Source: Augochlora pura
Taxonomy: Eukaryota; Arthropoda; Insecta; Hymenoptera; Halictidae
DNA: 64,000 nucleotides
Reading direction: 5' to 3'
Assembly: GCF_028453695.1 (NCBI RefSeq)
Contig: NC_135781.1
Location: 22,009,640 to 22,073,639, forward strand
Each line of letters starts with the position of its first letter. Position 1 is the first letter of the stretch. This document shows, one piece after another, positions 24,753 through 37,800 of the stretch. A program made the position numbers and the translations under genes. Below the pieces are notes generated by a model. The model saw only the letters and a program-made list of their open reading frames with translations, did no database searches and was not told where the DNA came from.

Positions 24753-25349
24753 CAGTGCTCCCTTAGATAACGCGGGATTGACATTTATTTTGAGTAATTT
24801 ACATACTGAGCACATCTGTACAATTTTCAGTATCCTAGTAAATAAAAGTATATAGTCTCAGACTCTCGTCTGAGGTAAGTAATATATATACATATACAAA
24901 AATATTCAGTCACTTTGGGTAGCGAACCAATTTTTTATAGAGTTATATATATTATCAAATAAATAACAACTCGAAATCTATTTTAATGAACACTTATTAG
25001 TTTATTTTACTATAGCATATGTACAAAACAAACTAATTTCATTCAAAATAGATACTAATTTACTTTGCAGTTTGTAAATCTAAAATTCTGCGCGAATTTT
25101 CCTTAACATTTATAATAGCCAAATATATTTGTGTTCAACTGTGTACATTTATGTACATAATATAATATATGTTTGAATAAGACAAGTACACGTTTATACA
25201 CATATAAATGCAAATATATGCACATGCATTGAAAGAATGTAAATGTATTTCAGATTTTTTTAGAGGTGGAGGGTGGTTCTGAACTACGCGGATTTCCATC
25301 TACGCGGACAGTCGGCATCCTAATCCCCGCGTTGTTCGAGGGAGCACTA
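24753..25349. mobile_element. TA-flanked pogo/mariner-like MITE candidate, 597 bp
   Basis: The left end reads CAGTGCTCCCTTAGATAACG. The right end, reverse-complemented, reads TAGTGCTCCCTCGAACAACG and then continues with a similar CGGG-ATT. TA stands immediately outside both ends (24751-24752 and 25350-25351). The interior is AT-rich with a GC-rich, CTACGCGGA-containing inner right end and no transposase. Pogo/Tigger-like assignment rests on the CAGT-type ends and TA target. Confidence 0.5.
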
Positions 25350-26061
25350 TAGTTGCATTGGTACGCATTAATTATCAGTATGAACTTGAATAATATCAAT
25401 AATTTATTTAGGTATGAAAATGGTTGTTTCCCGAAACAACGTTCTTCAATGTTATTTATAAATATTGTATTACGAAATATAAATACCAAGCAGAATCTTC
25501 GTCGAAACTACTAACACTAAATATTGAAACTTCAGTAAATTTTCCAAAAATTAGATAATGGCCTTGCTTAGAGAATTCATTTAAGTCTTGGTGGAAATCC
25601 TCACAAAATCTGGAACCGTGTTCCTTATTATTTGTTATAGTTTCTACTATAATTAAACGTAGTACAAAAATACGCATTAACTGCGTGTTTACTTGTTTCG
25701 CAATTCTCATAGGAAGTCTATTTTGCCTTCCACAGTATCCTAACCCCTTGTACCAGATACGGATTACCATTTTTTAACACTTTACTTACCGGAAGTGCAC
25801 TAATAGGATTTTCAATGAAAGAATGGAGGAGGTTACGCTATTGGGAAGCTGTTTTATCAAGAGATCCTTGTCTGTGTTTCTCAGAGTTTTGAAAACTATT
25901 AAATAATTGCCGGTAGGTAACGTGCTGATTAGTATTCCCCAAGCATATGTTGTGTATAATAATGCTGAGTCGCGCAATATGATTGGTCGACGGGCAACAT
26001 GCAATAGTTTAGGTTCTAGGCGAATCTAGCTCATGTTTGACGAATACCAAGATGTGATATT

Positions 26062-26082
26062 GTATATATATATATATATATA
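26062..26082. repeat. (TA)n microsatellite
   Basis: About ten TA units in the AT-rich region upstream of nuf. Confidence 0.8.
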
Positions 26083-28734
26083 CATACGAATATGTGTATA
26101 CGTGTTACTTTCTTTTGAAAAATGTAAGTGATATCTCTAATAATATAGTATGTACGTGTACGTTATTGTAAAAAGACAATTATATATCGGAGATGAAAAG
26201 CGTTGAACGTTAAATCCGACGATGATCACGTTCGAAACGGATATATTATAATACACAAGTTAAGCAAATTTGTGAAGGTACATCACTTTCGTATGGTCCG
26301 TATAATGACGAGCTCGGTGCGGTCTCGTATCGTCGTAATTAAGGTTAAAGTGTTCTAGTCTTCTGAACGTCAAGTATATCCCTCGTCCACACTTTCGAGC
26401 TTGCTCTAAATAGCGTACTGGAATCTCCCGGCGATTCGAAACGCATCTATGCATTCCGTTCCGAGTGACAAGTACCTGGAAACCGAAACGCTGTCTATCC
26501 TATGGGTAATTCTCGTAACTAGTCGTAATAATGGTAATAAAGGTCTTTGTATTCAAACCATGGCTCGTGTGTTCATTTACATACCGAAAAGCGGAGAGGA
26601 AAGACATCCATCCTGCCGATCATAAAGGCAATGTACTATCAGCTACTGCGAAAAGCTTTTGCCGATTTTTGTTAGTCGTATTTCTTGGAAATTTTATGGT
26701 GGTATAAAAAGACAACATGAGTATGAGGACGTATGAAAGAACGATGTAAAATTTGAATTGGTTTCTCAAACTTTTCACACAAAAAACCATAAAACATTTT
26801 TGGGGTACTTAATATACTGTTTGGTAATTATGCGAAGATCTTTGGTTGATATGGACATGCATATATAAATTGACGGTGACACCTTTTTTGTTCTAACACA
26901 TATAGAACGTCGTTTTGGAATTTTATCATGAATAATACAAAAACTTAAAGTGATCTTTAAATCTCAATAGAAAAGTAATGTAGGAAAAAAATAATCATTA
27001 CATTGTGTCGCCGTCCCTCTATGTTACTATAATATTTTTGTTTGAGTTCTTTCTTCATGTAACAAGTAATTAATGAATAATTTCGGTGACATGCTTTGTA
27101 GACTCACTCTGAAAATTTTATAACAATATGTATTTAGACTCGATGCTATCATCCAGGTGTCAATAGCTCAGTGAATGACTGTAATAACAAAATTAGATAC
27201 TATTTTTTATCAAATATTTAGCGTACGCAAATGGTTGGTAGATCGATCAACGGGCATTCGATACATATCTCTTGTCAATGTAGCAACGATGGAAACGCGT
27301 CACATAGGAACCCCGATCAATGCAGAGTTGCTTGCGTTCACCATATAATCAAGTAAAAATAGGATTTTCATTTCAATTATTCAAATACAATGAGAGGTGA
27401 GTAATGCGGCGGAATCCTGCTTACACGGACAAAAAAAATATACGTTATCTTGCGGGAAGATGGTACGAAGTAACAAAGTTCATTCTAGTTTTCTCATATT
27501 GCTAAAGTCTGAATCACTGTACCATGACTCCTGCAGTTGGTTCTCACGCTTTTCTTCGTCTGTGATCTCGCGCGGCATTGCATATTCATTAAATTACATC
27601 CACGGTAGACCACCTAACACATAGTTGTCCGAGGTACCGTATTTTTACGGGGATAAATCACGCTAGAAGTTCTGTGCAGTTTGCGGAAACGATATAGTGC
27701 GGTCGTAAAGTAGACCACGGACAAGCGTGTCCTATAGACGCCGCTGGACTCAGGGCTGTACACGTTATTCCGTACCTGGGCCTGAAAAAGAAATAAGCGG
27801 CTATACATAATACACGCGCTACTGGAAAAAATGAAAAATTCCAATTACCACTTAATCGATAGGTATCGAAACATTTCTGACCCGTAACCCCCTTTTTTAA
27901 GCTTTTCTCTATTCGGTGCCCTGATTTTGTAAGCTTTCTCCATTATTGCTACTTTCAAGCGTATTTAAGCATGTAATTTTTGGATTTTAGAGAACTTGTA
28001 TTCAGTGCAGGAAAATTGGGATAATTATACACTGAAATTTCAATGGAAAAACATAATGTTATTTGTCACATCTTGATTTTAAACATGATGACGTTTTTAA
28101 GTTCGTCAATTTCCAGTTCGGTCAATTAGGGCTGCGAAACATTTTACTATCTATTAATTTCCACAATCACGTTTAAGAATAACGATTTCCACCTTCTTAT
28201 TAGAAGTTATTTATGACATACAAAGTGTCTCACGTAAAGTGTTACAAGCTGGTTTCTCCGAAACCGTTGCACATATTGATTTGGAATTTTTATGCGTTGA
28301 ATCGATTGAAAGGACTAACATCTTTCAGCGAAAGAAGTTCTCGGGTTAAACTCTCTCGGAGCAGAAACAGTGCAATTTCTAATTTTTTAAAATGGTATTC
28401 TTTTATTTTGTTAATTGTATTTTATGTCTTTTAATTCTACATAGATGAAAAGTTATGTATATCGGTGCTAGGTACCATTATTTTAAGCAATAATCCCAAA
28501 ATAAATTACTATCCCTGACATAACTATATATACCGCGACTAACTGACAATTAGTATTTGATCAGAAGCAATACTAACGACTTGATGTAAAATAACGAAAT
28601 GATTTGCACCTAATGTGCTGCTATATATATATAAAACTCTTGCTAACTTATAATTAAAGATATACTGAATAAATACACGAAACATAATTAACATTTTAGT
28701 TTACATCCTTGAAAAAATGTAAATGTAGAAAATG

Positions 28735-29280
28735 ATATTTGGAAAAAAGTATTTGACCATTACAAGTTTACATAGAGACGATCTGCTTTGCATTGATTCA
28801 ATTCTCTAAATTCAATTTTCTATTGGGTTTAAATCGGTACTTTTTGCTGGCCACTTTATAGTTTTCAGTCTATTGTACAATACTTCAAATAATCCTGTAT
28901 CATTTTGCTGCGGTGACAAGTCACGTCGCATGACGAGAGTAAAACTCGTTTGAATCTCCGCAAAACTTTTCGATACTTGGTATAACACAATTTAATCACA
29001 CAATTATTATCAAATTCTTTATCACGCACCTCCAAAATCACAGTTGTGCGAAGTAGAGATAATTGTCTACTCCTTGTGCTACATACAATTTTTCACTGGT
29101 TTTTCTCAACACAAAACATCTAGTATCATCACCAGCTTCAATGCATACACGTAATTTATTGCTAAATAGAACTTTAACAAATTTAAGGGGTAAATTTATT
29201 ATTTGATTATTATTATATTTCGGTTTTAAATAATCAGTTATTCCATCTGTAATCCATACTATCGCTCGTCTAGTTGTGTT
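28735..29280 (-). pseudogene. Decayed Tc1-family transposase
   Basis: On the minus strand, fragments of a Tc1/mariner transposase appear in order but in shifting frames. Near 29270 RRAIVW is seen, then VLFSNKLRVCIEAGDD with a following FVLRKTSEKLYVAQG (matching the W..VLFSDES..W region), then TIKWPAKSTDLNPIEN at about 28813-28860, the hallmark block before the last catalytic acid. The end resembles the SM..R....V family C-terminus. Stop codons and frameshifts break it, so it is a fossil and not functional. Terminal repeats were not found. Confidence 0.75.
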
Positions 29281-31274
29281 ACAATTTTGGTTGATCGGCT
29301 CGTATGCGACTTATGAAAGTGACCGAGAGCAATTGATACAGGAGATGAGAGACAAGAAACATAAACATTCGTGTATCACAATATCCCGCGAAGCTCGATC
29401 ATCAAGGATCACAGAAGCTGAAATTTGATAGAAAAATACACTTTCGACGGTAGAATATTCGCACAAAGTGAATGAAAAGATCAAATGGAACTCCTGTAGC
29501 ATTTATGAACGATGTAGAGACATTAATACGCTAAACTAAAGGCAAAAGGTATTGATAAAGTAATAAATTATTAGAGTGAGAGATTTCGTAAACAATATTC
29601 ATGGCGTGGATCATATAGACATATACTTGAAATACCATAGAATGGTTATGGTACAAGATGTTTTCAACCGATCCCAGCTCGAGTTACAGCGCGGAAACCA
29701 AAACTGGTCGGTACTTTACACAGAGAGACAGAGATCTCAAGAGCCTCTGAAACAGATGTTTATCTAGTGCTCACCGTGTCTCAAACTGAACAATGGCACA
29801 CAGTGGTACCTTTTCCCAAATAGTTGGCCAGAATTCACAACTTCGTACGATTCTTATGAGAGTTAGTATTCTTAGTTTTTTAAATTGTTGAATTTAAACA
29901 TATCGTCAAAAATGCAACATTCGAAGCAAAATATCAGACACTACTAGCATAAGTATTATCTTATCTTATTTTTTGTGAATATTAATAATTCTTCGATATT
30001 TGATCTTCAACATCTTTGACATTGTTCACGGCAATATATTACATGCACGGCAATGCATCGACATTATTTGACACTTTAAACTATATTCTCTTAAAAATGG
30101 CCACAAACGGGTAAGATTTTTCGATTAAATGTCATAGTTGATATCTTACTCTAAGTCATGACTCCTGTTCGGACACGCCTCTCGATGGTTATCCCCATTT
30201 TTCCTCTATCACTATATTATAATATTTCAAAAATATCTTGCATCGCTTAAATGCAAAGTTTACCTTTATAGCGTACATTTTAATGGTTAAAAGTTCTAAA
30301 AATGGTTTCTCTAAGGATAAATTGTAACTTGACGCATTAACACGTTGAATGCCGCATAGGTCATCAATGGTTGACACTAATTTTTAACTAGGTTTTAAAA
30401 TTCTTGTTTATTGTAATATATTTGAACAAAGTAAATCGTGCTTGAATATTTGGAATGCGATAACTAATAGTTGCTATGGTAAATCTTAATTTCCTGGTTT
30501 CGCTTTCATTGCTTTATTTGCTTTGATATTGTTAGAGTTTATGGGATTGATATTTGGCAGTTAATATATTAAGATGTTTTTATCTCCATAACCATGCATG
30601 GCGCATAAAAATTTTAAACGGCATTTGATGTTCTGAAGTGGAGAACATTTAGTATTTCGAGCTGTATGAGTCCGAATGGGATTGGCTCTCTCCTTTTTAT
30701 CGATAGCATCGTGGTATCGTAAAATATACATTTACAAAACAATAATACGAAGCTTAATAATATCATCGTCATAGCACTTATCGAGTTATCTCGGAGAAAA
30801 AATTCAAATCGATGTTTTATATTTGTTGCATGCACTAATTCAACAATTAGTTATATGCTTCACTATAATATGTACTTTTAATTCAATAAGATGTATAGTT
30901 ATTAAAATGTTAACAATAAAGTAGTTTTTTCATTTTTGTCCGCAAGTGTAAGCAAAGTTCTATAATGTCACTTTATGTATTACACGTGCTTTTCGTTGCA
31001 ATATTCTTCGAAAATTACATCCTGGCGATCTTTCCGGGAACAGGGACCATCGTACGACGTGATTCGCTGTGACTTTGAAGATGGTAGAACTCGCAGCTAT
31101 GTGGTCGAACGGTGTATGTACCGTGTTTCACGGAAGAAAAGTCATGGTGCAGTGTCGTTGAGGCGTCCGAACGGGTCACGTTGCGTCTGTCTCTCGCATC
31201 CTCTCGTCCCGATCCGTGTCGCGTCTCTTTTTTCGGCGTTTCTGAACTCTGACTCATTAGAGAACGTTTTTCAG

Positions 31275-31400
31275 TAACGACCGGTTCTACCGGTGTGACG
31301 CTCAGCGTCCGGCGATCGGGTCCGCTCGAATCAACGTCTCCGATTGCCAGTTGGCCGCGACGAGCTCCTCCTCAGGCACCAACCTGGCCGATAACGAAGG
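31275..31400 (+). other. Probable 5' UTR segment of nuf
   Basis: GC-rich stretch between an acceptor-like ttttcag (31268-31274) and the nuf ATG at 31401. An in-frame TAA at 31392-31394 shows that translation cannot start further upstream in this frame. TCAGT at 31271 could alternatively be an arthropod initiator. The ATG itself overlaps GATG/GTAAGC, a cryptic donor. Confidence 0.35.
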
Positions 31401-31861
31401 ATGGTAAGCTCCTGTTCGAGTGGCGTAAATCTCGCGTCCGCTAACAACGCGGTTACATCGCGTGTCGTCGTGTCCGACAGTGACGTAGCTCGTGATGGTG
31501 ACGCCATCTTACCAAGTGACCGGCAGTCGTACAACGCGGAAGACGAGGGTGGAACTCGCGTGAACGGTGCTACCGGCGCGATCGAATGGAGCGAAAGCGG
31601 TCCTCCCTCGCTTTCTATGTCGGTCGATCTGCATAATTTGGTGAACCCGAACCAGCAGGACTCCGGCCACTATTCCGCCAGTCCCGAGCACGCTGACGCG
31701 TCCGTGTCAGACGGTTGCAACCCGAATAACCTAGCCAGGACGAACGTCGAAGAGGAGAGCTACGAGGCCTTCGGTTCCGTCGAGGGTGATGCCGACGACG
31801 GGGTAGATTCGCCGGGTGGTAGCAGTTCTGCACCTTCGCCCACCGGCACCAATTCCCTGCG
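31401..31861 (+). CDS. nuf: nuf exon 1 (long N-terminus)
   Basis: ATG at 31401 with A at -3; 153 codons plus two bases, ending in CG before GTAAGT. The encoded stretch is disordered, Ser/Asp/Gly-rich and acidic toward its end (EEESYEAFGSVEGDADD), as expected for the variable N-terminal half of class II FIPs. No EF-hand was seen. GC content is much higher than in the introns. Phase 2 joins exactly to the exon at 34691. Confidence 0.8.
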
Positions 31862-34800
31862 GTAAGTTCGTTGACGCTTCTATACTTGTACCAGCACGTT
31901 GCCTCCGCTGCATCGATCGGCTCTTTGCCTAACTCTGTCGATACGTTCAACCCTTAACTGCTGAACTGGATCTTCAAGTGCTACAGTTATTCCCCGTTGC
32001 GCGGAAATAGTTCAGCGATCTCTTATTCATTGTTCACTACCGAATTAGATACTTAAGTGCTCTAGGTTATTTTCTATGCATGGAAACAGTCCCGTTTCGG
32101 TTGTTCCAAGTATAATAAAACTTACTTATATTACGTGAGTGATTTATAAACATTATTCAGTAAAAATTTGCATCAATAATTTATGGAAGGTTTTAAATTA
32201 TATTGCGTTAGCAATGTGTCAGGATTTTATAATTACACTGCAGCAAAAGTTATTAACAAATAACCAGTAACAAACAAATTGGTAAAAAAGTTGTGAAGAA
32301 CCATATGCGTTTATACGTACAGGTTCAACCCTTAACTGTGGAACTGAATGTTAACATGTTCGCTAAGTTAACCATCTAGCTTGCTAGCTTATATTTATTT
32401 GACTCGTTGCAATGTTGAATAGTAACATTCATAAAATGAATTCGTTTCGGTTCTTTATCCAAAATACATAATTGTGATCGTCGCACATCTGCAACACTGA
32501 TAAAGAACGTGTTAAGCACTATATACCCACAATCTTGTTTCTCCGCGACCATGATTTAACACAATCTCGATAAATAAATTCGATTTTCTTTTATCACGAT
32601 TTAGCACGATAAAAAATGTTACTTGATTTAAATTTTAAAGACAATTATATCCATTAATCGTAATTTTCTAGACATATTTAGAGCAATACTATGTTTGATG
32701 GTTTGTCTATACATGACGTCTTTTTCTACATGGTAGTTTTTAGAACACGGCTACCGTTTAAAAACAGATTTGGGTGTAGTTACTTTCCTTTTACACGGAA
32801 ATACTTTCGCGATCTCTTATTCATTATTGTCTCCCGAATTGGATCCTTAATTACCCCAGATTGTTTTCTATGCATAGAAACAGTTCTACATCCTTTTATA
32901 CCTATTAGGTTAAATTATAAATTCAAGAACTGGATATTTAACCACAACACTTGACTTCTTTTTACGTAGAATAGTCTCGCGTTCTCTAATACATCCAGGT
33001 TCAACCCTCGGCTATGAAACTGGATCTTCGTGCACTCCAATTCGTTTTCTTTGCACAGAAATAGTTCCACTATCTCATACACATGCGCTCGCCCTTAACT
33101 TCAGAACAGGATCTTTAAGTACTCGAGATCATTTTCTTGGCATTGAGCAGTCTCACATCCTCTAACTTTGGTTTAATCATTGACGAACGAACTGGATTTG
33201 AACGCACCCCCTGTTGGTTTTTTGTGCAGCGAGAGTTTCGTTCCACGTTTAAAACCTGTTAGTTGAACTATGCATGTACGCTAAACCAAGTATTGTAGCT
33301 TTAACAAAATTATTTTTTATAAGATCCAACTTTTAAGTTTTGAACTGGATCTTTCAGCAGTCTAATTTGTTTTGTTTGTAAAAAACAGATATCTTCTAAT
33401 ATTTACAGTATATAATTTATTTTTTAATTGATGAACTGGATTCTTAATTATTCTAGTTGATTTTCTTTTTATAAAAACTGTTCTTACTGTCTCTCTGCTT
33501 ACGCTATGTCATTGTTTATGACATTACCTCGTATGAGTATGAATTCCGCCGATATTCGTATAATTTTGTGACAAGCCGAGCTTATTTACACAAAAGATCA
33601 GAACTCTTTTAAAAGTGACATTTATACATTAAAAACTCCTTGGGAAAAATGTAAATAGCTTTCAAAAAAGATATGAAATCTTTACTGTTCATATAAAAAA
33701 ATTGGCAATTTTTTAATGTTTAATATTTGGTTCATATACATATATAACTCATCAATGCCTTGTGCCTAGTCTTTTTCGACTCATAAAGCCACTCTTTCAA
33801 TATTTTCTGTTTAGCACCTCCTTCGAGAAAAGTGTGTCCATTGTTGTGACTTCAAACTGTAATTGTGCGTACGAGCCTTAGATCTTAACAAAGTGGATTA
33901 GATTCCCTCAGACGATATTCTAAGAGTCTCTGAAATCTATATTGTAGATCTTATCAGCGCGTAGATGATGAAGCTACCGTTTAAATATGTAGATCGATTG
34001 ATTTCACGCGTAAATCTCCAACCCCCCCCCCCCCCCCCATCAAATGTTCTGACAACACATAAGCTTTCTTGCTTCATTTTATTCTGAAATATTTTCAGAA
34101 ATTCTATTGTTACATTCTATTCCTACTATTTTGTTTCAACAAGGAACTCATTTGTCTTCTGTATATGTATATACATATAGTATTTCATATAGAAGTTTAA
34201 TCCGGTTTTCTCACATTACATATTAATATCATTCGAAACAGATCCATTCCCATGATTAAGTCGATGCTTCGTCTGATAGGAGACATAGAGAAACTTTCAC
34301 AAGGAAAGAGAAAATATGATCTAATAACTTGCAAGGACATATTGTGCTCGACGTTCCATTTCTCGATCTTAAATACTTTTGTTCCTTTGTAGATGGTTAC
34401 CCATTGTTTCACCTCTTTGTGCTATTGCTTTATGTAGAAATAATATAGTACTACGAATAATTGTAGACTTCAAGTAACTTTTACATTTTTTAGGCAAAAA
34501 CTTAATACAATACCATATTTGAATATTTCTATATTAGAAATAATAAAAAATAGAAATATACACATACGACATTTCTTTAAGCTTTCTTATAGATATCAGT
34601 AACAATATAATAGTTCTTTTGAGTCTGTATTTTCGATCCTTGATTTCGTATAAATTAATTTTGATTTTCGATTGAATCTATGTTATACAGAAATCCTAGA
34701 AGTCCAAATTCAACCATAGGAAGGCATTCTTGGCTCAGAACGTCGCTTAGACGGACACCGCCGTGGTAAGTTATTATCTTTACAATCTGAAATATTAATT

Positions 34801-37800
34801 TTTCAATATTCGAACTTCGAGTCAAACTATTTCGTTCGAAACTGATTTTGTAACAACTCCGAAACCTAGGGCGTAATGATCAGATTAGCGTGGGAAAAAT
34901 AGCACTCGTTGAACCGCTCGATGTACATACGTTATGGCCACCATGTTGCTTGAGTACTTTGAAACAGATAGGGAACCTGTTTAATTTGCGAAGAAAGGTA
35001 TCTGCTGTTATCTACAAGAAACTTGGAACATTTCCTTTTACTGCAGGAGATGTTTGCAGGTATCTATGCAATGTAGAAGGAAGTTGTTAGAGCTTGGTGT
35101 ACATAGTGTCCTTACATATTAGTGAGACCTGGTAACAATGATTGGGTCACGTGAATTTCGTTGACACGACAAAGTAAATTGAAAGTTGTAAATTATACAA
35201 AGTTAAATCACGCAAATGTCAAGAATTATGACTAACAAACATTTGTAAAATCTTTTCTGAAAACCTGAAATACATGCGCTTGAATTCATTCGATGATTCC
35301 CCATGGAAGTCTTCGTGATTTCAGTAACTGTAACAATCGGAGCAGTGTAAAAATAAAGTCGACGCTGACATTTATTGCCAGAGGTATAGATGGCTTATAG
35401 CGTGGCTAGCGATTGACCTACTCGCGGCATAACGTTCGTTTAAGAGTGTATTGAACCAGCCTTGAGAATATTTTGTTTCGAACGAGACTAAAAATAACAA
35501 ATAATTACGATGAATCGTTCCCGAAACTTCATTATTTTCGTTTTAGAAGTAACATTGATTTCTTTGAAAGTTTCTTTGAAAATAAATTTTAAGGCAATGG
35601 GTTAACATTAAATGAATTATTCGCAAATTGATAATTAAAATATGCTTATAACATTGCTTATATGCTGAGAAAGCTGGTTGCAGTGCGCTTTTACATTTTC
35701 GAATCTTCAGTTGAAGGTTGAATGCTCGGTGACTCAAACGGAGACCTTTCGAGCTGCTACCAGTTATTCCGATGACTAACTTTAACTGTACGATGCTCGC
35801 AATTCGAAAAATTCCTTATCAAATCCTGGTGTACCTGAAATAGTTATTTATTGTTTACCAAAGTTTCAAGAAATTATTTATCAGGTACACAGACAAGTTC
35901 TTGTTGACATATAAAAATTAGATACAATAATAAAATAACATAAAATAATATAATTGTCGTTATCGTTCCCTAATTTTTTAAAAATTGTTTTTTATTTATT
36001 TATACCTGTTATTTACGTAATATTAACAAATAACGACCAGCTTATCGTAATCAATAAAAGTGACGAACTCATAAGATGACTTCACAATTGGGCTGTATTA
36101 TTTCCACATTTTTATTTATTAAGCAAGCTAAAGTAACAATGTTAATTGCGGGAAATAATTGTTTAAAATAAATACATTCCACCCAACAAAGTAGATTACG
36201 AACTTGGTATCTTTTGGACTCCTGGAAAAAAATTTAATGATTTGCATCTTAAAAATATGTAACATTTAAAGATGAAAGAGAAATTGAACATTCTGTTAGC
36301 ATAGCACAGTATTTAAAAATTTGATTAACAGGTAAATTTAACGAAGCAAGTTCAATAGAAATGTTATTATTGATCAACCAAAATAATTTAGAGATAAATC
36401 TTACCCTAACAAAAGGAGGAATACAGTTGGATGAATAATTGCAAGTGTTTGCAAAATTAAGATCTTTCCACTAAGAGAAGTGTCAAATTTGAAAGGGAAT
36501 TTAAAAACTGCTGAACTATGTGCTCAAGAATAGTAATTATGAACAAAAACGATATGTTTTTGTTACCTTTTATAACCTAGCTACATCGTTCTGCATGAGA
36601 TACCTGTATTCTAAAATTAATCAGTGCTTGAAGGAAGGTTAGAAAGAATAGACTGTCCTTCCCAGACGTGGCATCACCTTGTTACTTGAGTTACTCATCT
36701 TTCACAGTCACCAACGGTCGCTTCTTGGCTCCACTGTCCGCTTCCGCTTGTAAAACGAATTTTGACCGTCAGCTATTTCCTTCGGTCATTCGTATCGGTT
36801 ATAGAAACCTAATTTTGGTTCGACGTCAGTTGCGACATTTACGCCTTTGGCAGATGTCGCCCGACATGTGCCTGGACGCAGCGGTTCTCAATCGTTTCAT
36901 AAATCTGTATCAGCTGCATTGCAACATCAAATTTATAAATACAAAAAATATTATTTTGAAATATTGCGAATTATCATACAAATAGCATAAAAATCTTATT
37001 AATAGTTAACAGAACATTAGAGAAATAATAGAACTTCGATAAATATAGTTTGTCTATTCGTAAATAGTTACACCTACATTTCGAAAAGTTAAATATTATT
37101 ATTTAACTTCTTTATCAAATAAACTTTCGTTTAAACATGCATAAACTTATTTTTATTTAATGATATGATACAAGTTCAACTTTCTTGGTTAACTTATATA
37201 AAGACATGTTAAACTCATTTGTCTAAGTTAGACACAAAAAGTACATAAAAATAGTATATAATAGTATTGTAATAGTACTTAATAATAGTTCTTAAAATAT
37301 ATATTTCTCTGCATTTAGTTCCCATTTAATTTTCTTTAAAAATCACTGTTATATCTGTGGTCATTTTTAACCAAATTACTTTCATAAGTTCAATCAGCGC
37401 ATAACGTGTACAATAATTGAAGCATAAAAGTTGAATTAATAACACAAATCTAAGTATTTGCTGTTAGTTTATTAAAAAAAATCGATCAACGACGAAACTG
37501 GCTGAGAACCGCAGATCTAATGTATACAGCCATTCCTATACATATATTAGGTCACCTGTTATGCTCATAGAAAGCGTGGTGTTCGATGTATAGGGCGAGT
37601 CACGAAACTGTTGCAGGTGCTCTTAGATTGAAGTACTTCAAAAATATTGTGGTTCAATGTTACGTAAAAGCATTATAATAATGACATAACCTTTCTTTTT
37701 TAATATTTTACGTAATACACATTACCATAGTGATGTAGTTTATCATAGTATCATTAAAGTTATTATAAGTTTTTACAAAAATATGGTATCAATACAACGA

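Larger units (their letters stand above)
24382..31274. other. Long AT-rich region upstream of nuf (intergenic or first intron)
   Basis: About 6.9 kb without a supportable intact gene. It contains a 597-bp MITE candidate (24753-25349), a (TA)n run (26062-26082) and a Tc1 transposase fossil (28735-29280). Mildly GC-rich patches at 26280-26480, 27240-27800 and 31020-31400 do not carry convincing coding frames; the last grades into the nuf 5' UTR. Confidence 0.4.

Noticed and set aside
25456..26004. Two adjacent minus-strand frames with a receptor-like hydrophobic flavour
   Set aside because: Considered as an odorant/gustatory receptor remnant, but no conserved signature or plausible splice between them was found.
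31396..31406. GATG/GTAAGC as a splice donor that would remove the nuf start codon
   Set aside because: The following 460 bases are open and compositionally coding, and end in a donor that joins in phase to exon 2. The ATG reading is simpler.
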